Positions 1-6,577 of a DNA stretch of 7,006 nucleotides are shown here, piece by piece (the stretch's first letter is position 1; each line of letters opens with the position of its first letter). The translations under genes were made by a program, and so were the position numbers. A model generated the notes under the pieces. It made no database searches and was not told where the DNA came from. It saw only the letters and a program-made list of their open reading frames with translations. This DNA comes from an uncultured Actinomycetes bacterium (lineage in GTDB: Bacteria; Actinomycetota; Actinomycetes; Nanopelagicales; Nanopelagicaceae): the NCBI GenBank assembly GCA_903865885.1, contig CAIPLJ010000199.1, positions 1 to 7,006 of the forward strand. Reading direction: 5' to 3'.

Positions 1-3
1 CAA

Positions 4-1014
4 GTGCTAATTGCACAACGCCCAACGCTTAGCGAAGAAGTAATTTCCGAGAACCGCTCACGTTTCATCATTGAACCGCTTGAGCCAGGTTTCGGCTACA
101 CACTCGGCAACTCAATGCGCCGTACCCTGCTTTCATCTATTCCAGGTGCAGCAGTGACAAGCATTCGCGTTGCTGGAGCTCTCCACGAGTTCACAACACT
201 TGAAGGTGTAAAGGAAGACCTCACAGATATCGTCTTGAACATTAAGAACCTTGTTCTTTCAAGCGATAACGATGAGCCTTCAGTTATCTACATCCGCAAG
301 TCAGGTGCAGGTGCTGTCACAGGTGCTGATATTGCAGTTCCAAGTGGCGTAGAAGTTCACAACCCTGAACTCCACATCGCAACACTGAACGGCAAGGCAA
401 AACTTGAAATCGAACTTACAGTCGAGCGCGGTCGCGGTTACGTGACAGCAGTTCAGAACAAGCAAGCTGGAGCAGAGATTGGTCGCATTCCTGTTGACTC
501 AATCTATTCACCAGTTTTGAAGGTTACATACAAGGTCGAGGCGACTCGTGTAGAACAGCGCACAGACTTCGATCGTCTCGTTGTTGATGTTGAAACAAAG
601 CCATCAATGAAGCCACGCGATGCAGTTGCATCAGCTGGAAAGACACTTGTCGAACTCTTCGGTCTTGCACGCGAACTCAATCTTGATGCTGAAGGTATCG
701 AGATGGGGCCATCTGTTATGGATGCTGCTCTTGCTGCAGATCTTGCTCTTCCAATCGAAGATCTCGATCTCACAGTTCGTTCATACAACTGCTTGAAGCG
801 CGAAGGCATTCACACAGTTGGAGAGCTCGTCAACCGTTCAGAGGCTGACTTGCTTGATATCCGTAACTTTGGATCTAAGTCAATCGACGAGATCAAGGCG
901 AAGCTTGTATCAATGGGAATGTCTCTTAAGGACAGCCCAGCAGGTTTCGATCCATCACAACACCAGAACTACAACGTGTCAGATGAAGACTTCGCTGACG
1001 CAGATCAGGCATAA
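4..1014 (+). CDS. rpoA: DNA-directed RNA polymerase subunit alpha
   Basis: RpoA is the alpha subunit whose dimer scaffolds assembly of beta and beta' into RNA polymerase; its C-terminal domain contacts promoter UP elements and activators. The 336-residue protein is full length (actinobacterial alpha is about 340). The N-terminal assembly and dimerisation domain covers about residues 1-230, with the conserved GFGYTLGNSMRRTLLSS stretch at 29-45. The C-terminal domain spans about 250-310; LTVRSYNCLKREG (257-269) and NFGSKS (288-293) carry the counterparts of the E. coli DNA-contacting residues (R259, N262, C263, G290, K292, S293). A short acidic tail follows. The start is GTG: the product then begins MLIAQRP, as actinobacterial homologues do. 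Only three bases precede it, so its ribosome-binding site and promoter lie outside the window. It is followed 11 nt later by rplQ, the usual end of the alpha operon. Threonine is coded mainly by ACA, as in the ribosomal genes here. Confidence 0.98.
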   Translation: MLIAQRPTLSEEVISENRSRFIIEPLEPGFGYTLGNSMRRTLLSSIPGAAVTSIRVAGALHEFTTLEGVKEDLTDIVLNIKNLVLSSDNDEPSVIYIRKSGAGAVTGADIAVPSGVEVHNPELHIATLNGKAKLEIELTVERGRGYVTAVQNKQAGAEIGRIPVDSIYSPVLKVTYKVEATRVEQRTDFDRLVVDVETKPSMKPRDAVASAGKTLVELFGLARELNLDAEGIEMGPSVMDAALAADLALPIEDLDLTVRSYNCLKREGIHTVGELVNRSEADLLDIRNFGSKSIDEIKAKLVSMGMSLKDSPAGFDPSQHQNYNVSDEDFADADQA

Positions 1015-1025
1015 GGGAGAAGACA

Positions 1026-1385
1026 ATGCCAAAGCCAACTAAAGGCCCACGTTTGGGTTCAGGCCCATCACACGAGCGCTTGATTCTTCGTACTCTTGCT
1101 GAACAGTTGTTCGAGCACGGAAAGATCACAACAACAGAGGCAAAGGCGAAGCGACTTCGTCCACTTGCTGAAAAGTTGATCACCTTCGGTAAGAAGGGCG
1201 ATCTACCAGCTCGTCGTCAAGTGATGGCACGTATTGCTAACAAGAGCGTTGTTCACAACCTCTTTACAGTAATCGCTCCAACATTTGCGAACCGCGAAGG
1301 TGGATATACACGTATTACAAAGATCGGTCCACGTAAGGGCGATAACGCTCCTATGGCAGTGATCGAACTCGTAACAGAGAAGTAA
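1026..1385 (+). CDS. rplQ: 50S ribosomal protein L17 (bL17)
   Basis: bL17 is a large-subunit ribosomal protein located near the peptide exit tunnel. The 119-residue product shows the family hallmarks: the basic N-terminus PKPTKGPRLGSGPSHERL (2-19), the signature region ITTTEAKAKRLRPLAEKLIT (34-53), and the C-terminal block GGYTRITKIGPRKGDNAPM (92-110) followed by AVIEL. Length is normal for bacterial L17. The ATG start is supported by GGGAGA at 1015-1020, 5 nt upstream, placed directly after the rpoA stop codon. The gene is therefore almost certainly cotranscribed with rpoA, and rpoA-rplQ is among the most conserved bacterial gene pairs. A terminator-like hairpin begins 33 nt after the stop codon, inside the next gene, and probably ends this operon. 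Confidence 0.98.
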   Translation: MPKPTKGPRLGSGPSHERLILRTLAEQLFEHGKITTTEAKAKRLRPLAEKLITFGKKGDLPARRQVMARIANKSVVHNLFTVIAPTFANREGGYTRITKIGPRKGDNAPMAVIELVTEK

Positions 1386-1399
1386 TCAGTACGTTCAAA

Positions 1400-1405
1400 T
1401 AGCGT
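1400..1405 (+). promoter_or_regulatory. Candidate -10 element for a leaderless truA transcript
   Basis: TAGCGT fits the loose actinobacterial -10 pattern TANNNT and ends 7 nt before the truA ATG, the spacing expected if transcription starts at the start codon itself. No convincing -35 hexamer is visible 17-18 nt upstream. The 27 nt between rplQ and truA contain no purine-rich Shine-Dalgarno sequence, which is the main reason to consider a leaderless message. The motif is very short and could occur by chance. Confidence 0.22.
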
Positions 1406-1412
1406 AATTCTT

Positions 1413-2252
1413 ATGGCCAAACCCACTCTCTATCCCGAGAGTGGGTTTCGTCGTTTACGCCTTGATATCGCCTACGACGGCACCAACTTCTATGGGTGGG
1501 GCGCACAACCAGATCGTCGAACACTGCAAGATCTCGTTGAAGAAGCTATTTCGCGAATATCGCGAGTAGATACAGAGTCCATAGTTGCAGGCCGCACAGA
1601 TGCCGGAGTACATGCAACAGGTCAGGTAATCCACGTTGATGTTCCCGATGCTATGTTCGATGGAGAACTCACCTACAAGGATTTTCGATATAAACTCAAT
1701 CGTATTCTCGATGAAGATGTGCGCATCATGGCTATCACCGATGCACCCGCAGGCTTTCATGCACGTTTTTCTGCACTTCGCCGCCACTATGTCTACAAAC
1801 TCATCGATAACAACGATGTAATCCCTCCACTTACTCGCCACGATGTTGCATCGTGGTATCGCCCTCTCAATGTTGACCGTATGAATGAAGCGAGCAAGCT
1901 GGTCATCGGCCATCACGACTTCGCCGCATTCTGTAAATTCCGAGAAGGCAGCACAACGATTCGCTCACTAGAAAAGTACGAGTGGAAGCGCACCGACGAT
2001 GGCTTACTTGTTGCCGATGTCGTCGCCGATGCATTCTGCTACTCCATGGTGCGCAATCTTGTGGGCGCAGTTGTCTGCGTTGCCGATGGTCGAAAAGAAC
2101 CAAGTTGGATGGCAGAGTTATTGGCCAATAAAGAGCGAGTTTCGGATTCATTGGTATTTCCAGCCCGTGGCCTGACTCTCATTCACGTGGATTATCCAAG
2201 TGATGATCAGCTCCTAGAACGGGCAAAAATCACTGTTTCTAAGCGTGGGTAA
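1413..2252 (+). CDS. truA: tRNA pseudouridine(38-40) synthase TruA
   Basis: TruA isomerises uridine to pseudouridine at positions 38-40 in the anticodon arm of tRNAs, acting in the cytoplasm as a homodimer without cofactor. The 279-residue product has LRLDIAYDGTNFYGW at 15-29 and the catalytic motif GRTDAGVHA at 60-68; D63 aligns with the nucleophilic aspartate of E. coli (D60). RFSALRRHYVYKL (118-130), FCYSMVRNLVGAVV (208-221) and ARGLTLIHVDYP (251-262) are further family blocks. Length matches actinobacterial TruA. ATG at 1413 is the only usual start between the in-frame rplQ stop and the conserved LRLDIAYDG block. It lacks a Shine-Dalgarno sequence, so initiation is leaderless, coupled or inefficient. 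Codons 3-12 lie inside a perfect inverted repeat (1419-1448). Threonine codons are a mix of ACA, ACC and ACT, unlike the ACA-dominated ribosomal genes beside it, which suggests lower expression. Confidence 0.96.
   Translation: MAKPTLYPESGFRRLRLDIAYDGTNFYGWGAQPDRRTLQDLVEEAISRISRVDTESIVAGRTDAGVHATGQVIHVDVPDAMFDGELTYKDFRYKLNRILDEDVRIMAITDAPAGFHARFSALRRHYVYKLIDNNDVIPPLTRHDVASWYRPLNVDRMNEASKLVIGHHDFAAFCKFREGSTTIRSLEKYEWKRTDDGLLVADVVADAFCYSMVRNLVGAVVCVADGRKEPSWMAELLANKERVSDSLVFPARGLTLIHVDYPSDDQLLERAKITVSKRG
1419..1448 (+). terminator. Terminator-like hairpin inside the start of truA
   Basis: AAACCCACTCTC (1419-1430) and GAGAGTGGGTTT (1437-1448) are exact reverse complements, giving a 12-bp stem closed by the 6-nt loop TATCCC. 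The right arm ends in TTT and is followed by CGTCGTTT, a poor U-tract. A strong stem with a weak U-tract is common in actinobacterial intrinsic terminators. It starts 33 nt after the rplQ stop codon, the right place to end the ribosomal operon, yet lies within truA codons 3-12. The repeat is seen directly; the terminator role is inferred. It could instead be an attenuator or a structure limiting truA translation. Confidence 0.65.
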
Positions 2253-2263
2253 GGGCTGATCTA

Positions 2264-2288
2264 CCCGAATTAGCCGATTTGGCTCGGG
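2264..2288. repeat. Imperfect inverted repeat downstream of truA
   Basis: CCCGA (2264-2268) pairs with TCGGG (2284-2288). Inside it GCC (2273-2275) pairs with GGC (2281-2283), leaving a four-base bulge and a GATTT loop. It begins 11 nt after the truA stop codon, so it could be a weak terminator for truA, but no T-run follows. It also covers the candidate -35 of the rplM promoter, so an operator is an alternative reading. A competing stem of GGGTA (2247-2251) with TACCC (2262-2266) overlaps the truA stop. The short stems make chance a real possibility. Confidence 0.3.
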
Positions 2289-2308
2289 CCTAGAAGGGCG
2301 GGTAAAGT
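2279..2308 (+). promoter_or_regulatory. Candidate promoter of the rplM-rpsI operon
   Basis: TTGGCT at 2279-2284 (4 of 6 matches to TTGACA, keeping TTG and C) and TAAAGT at 2303-2308 (4 of 6 to TATAAT, keeping TA, A and the final T) are separated by 18 nt. This agrees with a housekeeping sigma-70 type promoter of Actinomycetota. It lies in the largest intergenic gap of the window and precedes a ribosomal operon that is independently transcribed in many bacteria. Transcription would begin near 2315, giving a leader of about 65 nt before rplM. Neither hexamer is perfect, so this is a prediction. Confidence 0.45.
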
Positions 2309-2317
2309 AGCACCCCT

Positions 2318-2332
2318 GCGCCAGCAAGGCGC
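2318..2332 (+). promoter_or_regulatory. Small hairpin in the rplM leader
   Basis: GCGCC (2318-2322) and GGCGC (2328-2332) form a 5-bp, all-GC stem with the loop AGCAA; a T-G wobble can extend it by one pair. If the proposed promoter is right, this hairpin lies only a few bases from the 5' end of the rplM-rpsI transcript, where it could stabilise the message or take part in feedback. L13 is known to repress its own operon in E. coli, but nothing here shows that this hairpin is its target. Confidence 0.3.
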
Positions 2333-2380
2333 GAGATGTAAGTCCCTAAGTTCAATTGATAAAGAAGAAGGTAATAAAGC

Positions 2381-2833
2381 ATGCGTACATATAGCCCTAA
2401 GGCAGGAGACGTCGTCCGTAAGTGGCACGTCATCGATGCACAAGATGTTGTGCTCGGTCGTCTTGCAACACATGCTGCTGTTCTTCTTCGTGGAAAGCAC
2501 AAAGCAACATTTGCACCACACATGGATATGGGTGACTTCGTAGTCATCATCAATGCAGAGAAGATTGCACTCTCTGGAACAAAGGCAACAACAAAGTTTG
2601 CACACCACCACTCAGGTTTCCCAGGCGGTCTTACATCGACTGTCTACGGCGAACTTATCGAGAAGCACCCAACACGCGCTGTTGAAAAGGCGATCAAGGG
2701 AATGCTTCCAAAGAACCGTCTTGGTGCGCAGGTAGCATCAAAGCTCAAGGTCTACGCAGGTCCAGAGCATCCACACGGCGCACAGGCACCAACACCATAT
2801 GTATTCACTCAAGTTTCTCAAGTAGCGAAGTAA
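2381..2833 (+). CDS. rplM: 50S ribosomal protein L13 (uL13)
   Basis: uL13 is an early-assembling protein of the large ribosomal subunit that binds 23S rRNA. The 150-residue product is of normal length. The N-terminal core has RKWHVIDAQDVVLGRLAT (13-30), followed by LLRGKHKATFAPHMDMGDFVVIINA (35-59, the conserved stretch around G51-D52). HHHSGFPGGL (75-84) corresponds to the family's Y-x-H-SG-PGG block, and the signature IKGMLPKNRLGAQ sits at 105-117, continuing to VYAGPEHPH (124-132). The ATG is preceded by a purine-rich tract ending AGAAGG (2366-2371), 9 nt upstream. The gene heads a two-gene operon with rpsI, 16 nt downstream, the near-universal bacterial pairing. Nine of eleven threonines use ACA, marking the codon bias of highly expressed genes in this genome. 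Confidence 0.98.
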   Translation: MRTYSPKAGDVVRKWHVIDAQDVVLGRLATHAAVLLRGKHKATFAPHMDMGDFVVIINAEKIALSGTKATTKFAHHHSGFPGGLTSTVYGELIEKHPTRAVEKAIKGMLPKNRLGAQVASKLKVYAGPEHPHGAQAPTPYVFTQVSQVAK

Positions 2834-2849
2834 GGGATAAGAAAAAGAT

Positions 2850-3335
2850 ATGTCAGATACAACTTTCAACGAAATCGACGAGACAGAGACACCTACTTCT
2901 TACTCTTCATCAACTCCAGCAGCAGCAACTAACCGCAAGGCAATCACAGCACCAGGTGCTGGTACAGGTCGCCGTAAGGAAGCAGTTGCTCGCGTTCGCT
3001 TAGTACCGGGTACAGGTCGCTGGGTTGTTAACGGCAAGACTCTCGAAGGTTATTTCCCAAATAAGGTTCACCAGCAATTGGTATCAGAGCCATTTCGCAC
3101 AGTAGGTGCTGAAAATACATACGATGTATTTGCACGCATCAACGGTGGTGGAGTTTCCGGTCAAGCTGGAGCACTACGCCTTGGCGTTGCTCGTTCACTC
3201 AACGAGATCGACACAGAGGCAAACCGTCCAGCTCTTAAGAAGGCTGGCTTCCTCAAGCGCGATGCTCGCGTTATCGAACGTAAGAAGTACGGCCTGAAGA
3301 AGGCGCGTAAGCGTTCACAGTACTCAAAGCGTTAA
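2850..3335 (+). CDS. rpsI: 30S ribosomal protein S9 (uS9)
   Basis: uS9 belongs to the head of the small subunit; its C-terminal tail reaches the P site and touches the tRNA anticodon stem-loop. The conserved fold starts at about residue 39 with TGRRKEAVARVRLVPGTG (39-56). The signature GGGVSGQAGALRLGVARSL spans 99-117, and the basic tail ends KARKRSQYSKR (151-161), with the invariant terminal K-R. At 161 residues it is about 30 longer than the roughly 130-residue E. coli protein. The excess is an N-terminal tail rich in Ser, Thr, Ala and acidic residues, as is usual in Actinomycetota. The ATG is preceded by AAGGG (2832-2836) overlapping the rplM stop, at a long 13-nt spacing; a closer AAGAAAAAG may contribute. 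No terminator hairpin follows, so transcription may continue into glmM. Confidence 0.98.
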   Translation: MSDTTFNEIDETETPTSYSSSTPAAATNRKAITAPGAGTGRRKEAVARVRLVPGTGRWVVNGKTLEGYFPNKVHQQLVSEPFRTVGAENTYDVFARINGGGVSGQAGALRLGVARSLNEIDTEANRPALKKAGFLKRDARVIERKKYGLKKARKRSQYSKR

Positions 3336-3373
3336 TTCTTTTTATCTCGAAATCCCGTTTGTTCCTGCAGTAA

Positions 3374-3380
3374 AGAGGAG
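3374..3380 (+). promoter_or_regulatory. Strong ribosome-binding site deciding the glmM start
   Basis: AGAGGAG is the best Shine-Dalgarno match in the window and lies 6 nt before the glmM ATG at 3387. A second ATG at 3383 overlaps the real start (ATGTATGG) but is only 2 nt from the site and out of frame with glmM, so 3387 is preferred. The remainder of the 51-nt rpsI-glmM gap shows a T-rich stretch just after the rpsI stop but no stem to make it a terminator and no convincing promoter. Confidence 0.8.
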
Positions 3381-3386
3381 TTATGT

Positions 3387-4733
3387 ATGGCTCTCTTTGG
3401 AACAGATGGGATTCGTGGTTTAGCAAACAGTGAAACTCTTACAGCCGAAATTGCTGTCGATGTTGCAGTAGCAGCAGCTCATATTCTCGTCGAATCATCG
3501 TCTAACAAGGGCAAGCGGCCTCGTGCAATCGTCGGTCAAGATTCACGCGCATCAGGAGAATTCCTCGAGGCAGCAGTAGCTGCAGGTCTTGCAAGTGCAG
3601 GCGTTGATGTCTATCGCGTAGGTGTTCTACCAACTCCGGCGATTGCATATCTTGTTGCAGAATCCGGTGCAGATCTCGGCGTCATGATCTCTGCATCCCA
3701 CAATCCAATGCCTGATAACGGAATCAAATTATTCTCACGTGGTGGTGGAAAGCTCGATGATGCAATCGAGGCAGCGATTGAAAAGCGTATGGGCGAGCCA
3801 TGGACAAGGCCAACAGGTCGCGCCGTCGGTCGCATTACCTTTGATGAAAGCGCTAGCGCTCGCTATCTCGAACATTTACTTTCATCAGTTTCAACATCAC
3901 TTAAGGGCCTAAAAATTGTTCTTGATTGTGCCAATGGCGCTTCATCTGTCGTTGGACCACGTGCATATGAAAAGGCTGGAGCGACAGTGATCGCTATTCA
4001 TCACACACCTGATGGATGGAATATCAATGAGAACTGTGGATCTACCCACCTGGAAGATTTACAAGCACGTGTAGTTAAAGAAGGCGCAGACTTCGGAATC
4101 GCACACGATGGCGATGCAGATCGCTGTCTTGCTGTTGATGCTAAAGGAAATATCATCGATGGCGATGCAATCATGACAATTCTTGCGCGAGGATTTAAAG
4201 AGCGCGGAGCGCTGAAGTCGAACACGATCGTCGGCACAGTCATGAGCAATCTTGGATTTATGCATGCAATGAAAGAATCAGGTATTGAGGTAATCACTAC
4301 TGCAGTAGGTGATCGCTATGTTCTTGAGAAGATGCTCGAAGGAGATTTCTCATTGGGCGGCGAGCAATCTGGCCACTTGATTATGCGCGAGTTCGCAAAT
4401 ACCGGAGATGGAATACTCACAGCACTTCAACTTGCTCAAGAAGTTGTGCGCACTAAGAAATCTCTTGCAGATCTTGCTGCAACGATGAAGCGTTTTCCTC
4501 AAGTCCTCATTAACGTTCCTAATGTTGCAAAAGAGAAGCTCTCGACATCGCAAGCAATCACTGATGCAGTTGCAATGGCCGAATCATCACTTGGCGATTC
4601 TGGCCGTGTCTTGCTGCGTGCATCGGGCACTGAACCACTCATTAGAGTCATGGTTGAAGCCTCGAGTGATAACCTTGCACAAGAAATTGCAGCATCACTT
4701 GCTGCAGTTGTTAAGGCAGAACTGGGGAACTAA
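3387..4733 (+). CDS. glmM: Phosphoglucosamine mutase GlmM
   Basis: GlmM converts glucosamine-6-phosphate to glucosamine-1-phosphate through a phosphoserine enzyme, supplying UDP-GlcNAc for peptidoglycan. The 448-residue protein has the full alpha-D-phosphohexomutase architecture: FGTDGIRG at 4-11, the active-site loop ISASHNP at 101-107 with phosphoserine S104 (equivalent to E. coli S102), the Mg2+-binding loop DGDADR at 241-246 (D241, D243, D245), the sugar-recognition loop GGEQSGH at 324-330, and the phosphate-binding loop RASGTEPLIRVMVE at 411-424. The FGTDG start, MSNLG (286-290) and VGDRYVLEKM (307-316) mark it as GlmM rather than a general phosphoglucomutase. It lies 51 nt after rpsI and 3 nt before glmS, so the two successive enzymes of the pathway are cotranscribed. 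The E. coli enzyme needs phosphorylation for activity; all catalytic residues are present here. Confidence 0.97.
   Translation: MALFGTDGIRGLANSETLTAEIAVDVAVAAAHILVESSSNKGKRPRAIVGQDSRASGEFLEAAVAAGLASAGVDVYRVGVLPTPAIAYLVAESGADLGVMISASHNPMPDNGIKLFSRGGGKLDDAIEAAIEKRMGEPWTRPTGRAVGRITFDESASARYLEHLLSSVSTSLKGLKIVLDCANGASSVVGPRAYEKAGATVIAIHHTPDGWNINENCGSTHLEDLQARVVKEGADFGIAHDGDADRCLAVDAKGNIIDGDAIMTILARGFKERGALKSNTIVGTVMSNLGFMHAMKESGIEVITTAVGDRYVLEKMLEGDFSLGGEQSGHLIMREFANTGDGILTALQLAQEVVRTKKSLADLAATMKRFPQVLINVPNVAKEKLSTSQAITDAVAMAESSLGDSGRVLLRASGTEPLIRVMVEASSDNLAQEIAASLAAVVKAELGN
4724..4729 (+). promoter_or_regulatory. Ribosome-binding site supporting the GTG start of glmS
   Basis: GGGGAA lies inside the last codons of glmM, about 7 nt before the GTG at 4737. 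Together with the requirement for cysteine immediately after the initiator, it fixes the glmS start. The overlap with the end of glmM suggests translational coupling of the two enzymes. Confidence 0.65.
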
Positions 4734-4736
4734 TTC

Positions 4737-6575
4737 GTGTGCGGAATCGTGGGTTACACAGGTCCACAATCTGCATTCACGCCTATCGTCGAAGGTCTAC
4801 GTCGACTTGAATATCGTGGATATGACTCCGCAGGAATCGCACTCGGTACCGGCACATCTCTCTTTGTAGAAAAACGTGCAGGCAAACTTTCAAATCTTGA
4901 GGCAGCACTTCCTGCAAACCTTCCCACCGTTCACTCTGGAATCGGCCACACTCGCTGGGCAACACATGGCGGACCCACAGATCGCAATGCACATCCGCAT
5001 TTAGATAATGAGGGCAAGCTCGCGGTCATTCACAATGGCATTATTGAAAATTACGCCGAACTCAAAGCCGAACTTGAAAAGCGCGGCCACAAATTTGAAT
5101 CTGAGACAGATACTGAATCTGTAGCTCACTTACTCTCCGATCTTCGTAAGGAACATAACGGCGACCTCACTGCAGCAATGCGCGCTGCTGTAGAGCGCTT
5201 GCGCGGTTCATTCACACTTCTTGCAATCCATGCCGATGCACCCCAGACCATTGTTGGCGTGCGTCGCAACTCACCTTTGGTTGCAGGTCTTGGCGATGGC
5301 GAGAACTTCCTTGCATCAGATGTTGCTGCATTTATCGATTACACAAAGCGCGCTGTCGAACTTGGACAAGATGAAGTTGTCACAATCAATCCCGATGGGA
5401 TTTCAATCTGCAATCTTGATGGAAAGGCGCTGCCGCTGAAGGAGTACGAAATTACATGGGATGCAGCAGCTGCCCAAAAGGGCGGCTTTGCGCACTTCAT
5501 GCTAAAAGAAATCTTCGATCAACCTAAGGCGATTGCAGATACCTTGATTGGTCGCCTGAGCGATAACGACCAAGTTCTACTCGATGAACTACATATGAGC
5601 GATGATGAAATCAAAAAAATTAAACGAATTTCGGTCATTGCCTGTGGCACTGCATATCACGCAGGAATGGTTGCAAAGTATGCAATCGAAAAGTGGGCGA
5701 AGATCCCAGTCGATGTTGAGATTGCCTCTGAATACCGCTATCGCGACCCTATTGTTGATAAAGATTCACTCGTCATTGCAATATCGCAATCAGGTGAAAC
5801 CATGGATCTTCTTATGGCTGTGCGCCATGCCAAAGCTAATGGCGCTCGAGTACTAGCTGTCTGTAATACAAACTCTTCAACAATTCCACGCGAATCAGAT
5901 GCTGTTTTGTATACACATGCTGGCCCAGAGATTGCCGTGGCATCGACAAAGGCATTTCTCACACAAATCGTTGCGGTCTATCTCATCGGGCTTAAGTTAT
6001 CTCAAGTCCGCGGCACGCTTACTGATTCACAAGTTAAAGGCCTCTATAACGAGATGCTCGAGCTTCCAGGAAAAGTTGAACAAATTCTTGAAACCATCGA
6101 GCCGCTTCGCGAGCTGACTCGTAAATTCGTTAAGAACAACACTGTGCTCTTTCTCGGTCGTGGAATCGAATATCCGGTTGCACTTGAAGGTGCTCTTAAA
6201 CTCAAAGAGCTTGCTTATATCCACGCCGAAGGATTTGCAGGCGGTGAACTCAAGCACGGTCCAATCGCGCTAATTGAAGAAGGCACTGCAGTGATTGCAA
6301 TCTTGCCGACAGCCGACGAGCATCAACTCGATGAGAAGATGCTGAGCAATATTCAAGAAGTGAAAGCACGTGGTGCACGAGTAGTCGTTATTGCGCCTGA
6401 AGGCGCTGAAGTAATTGGCGCAGAACACATTATTCGAATCCCCGTTGCTTCACCGCTCTTCCAACCAGTTCTAGCAACAGTTCCACTTCAAGTATTTGCC
6501 TACGAAATTGCAGTGGCACGTGGAACTGATGTTGATCAACCACGTAACCTCGCTAAATCTGTCACAGTCGAATAA
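4737..6575 (+). CDS. glmS: Glutamine--fructose-6-phosphate aminotransferase (isomerizing)
   Basis: GlmS makes glucosamine-6-phosphate from fructose-6-phosphate and glutamine, the committed step to UDP-GlcNAc. Residues 2-220 form the class II glutamine amidotransferase domain: C2 (MCGIVGY) is the nucleophile exposed after removal of the initiator, with HTRWATHG (71-78) and HNGIIENY (99-106) binding glutamine. Two SIS domains follow, with CGTAYHAG (303-310), SQSGET (350-355) and STKAFLTQ (403-410) binding the sugar phosphate. ALEGALKLKE (482-491) carries E484, K488 and E491, equivalent to E. coli E481, K485 and E488. H507 in ELKHGP and K607 in the C-terminal NLAKSVTVE match E. coli H504 and K603. 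The 612-residue length is typical (E. coli 609). GTG start, 3 nt after glmM. The 3-nt gap leaves no room for a glmS ribozyme, so that control is absent. The PAP2 gene follows 2 nt later. Confidence 0.98.
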   Translation: MCGIVGYTGPQSAFTPIVEGLRRLEYRGYDSAGIALGTGTSLFVEKRAGKLSNLEAALPANLPTVHSGIGHTRWATHGGPTDRNAHPHLDNEGKLAVIHNGIIENYAELKAELEKRGHKFESETDTESVAHLLSDLRKEHNGDLTAAMRAAVERLRGSFTLLAIHADAPQTIVGVRRNSPLVAGLGDGENFLASDVAAFIDYTKRAVELGQDEVVTINPDGISICNLDGKALPLKEYEITWDAAAAQKGGFAHFMLKEIFDQPKAIADTLIGRLSDNDQVLLDELHMSDDEIKKIKRISVIACGTAYHAGMVAKYAIEKWAKIPVDVEIASEYRYRDPIVDKDSLVIAISQSGETMDLLMAVRHAKANGARVLAVCNTNSSTIPRESDAVLYTHAGPEIAVASTKAFLTQIVAVYLIGLKLSQVRGTLTDSQVKGLYNEMLELPGKVEQILETIEPLRELTRKFVKNNTVLFLGRGIEYPVALEGALKLKELAYIHAEGFAGGELKHGPIALIEEGTAVIAILPTADEHQLDEKMLSNIQEVKARGARVVVIAPEGAEVIGAEHIIRIPVASPLFQPVLATVPLQVFAYEIAVARGTDVDQPRNLAKSVTVE

Positions 6576-6577
6576 AG

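Noticed and set aside
1551..1565. TCGCGA repeated with a 3-nt spacer in truA
   Set aside because: It encodes Ser-Arg-Ile-Ser-Arg with the same codons twice; TCGCGA is self-complementary, so an inverted repeat appears automatically. No further copies were seen.
1455..1916. Long reverse-strand open frame (153 codons) opposite truA
   Set aside because: Its translation is cysteine-rich with no recognisable domain, and it lies wholly opposite a clearly conserved gene, so it is a codon-bias shadow.
2270..2611. Reverse-strand open frame with many cysteines across the rplM start and its upstream region
   Set aside because: The cysteines come from the complement of GCA and ACA codons in rplM; no ribosome-binding site or domain supports it.
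3336..3346. T-rich run after rpsI as an intrinsic terminator
   Set aside because: No inverted repeat precedes it. The nearby AAGCGTT copies are a direct repeat arising from Lys-Arg codons, not a stem.
3849..3860. Perfect 12-bp palindrome AGCGCTAGCGCT inside glmM
   Set aside because: It is two repeats of the codon pair AGC GCT coding for Ser-Ala-Ser-Ala in a variable part of the protein; each unit is itself a palindrome, so the symmetry follows from the codon repeat.
4730..4740. Possible glmS ribozyme or riboswitch upstream of glmS
   Set aside because: Only 3 nt separate glmM from glmS, and nothing resembling the ribozyme core was seen; the element is known mainly from Firmicutes.
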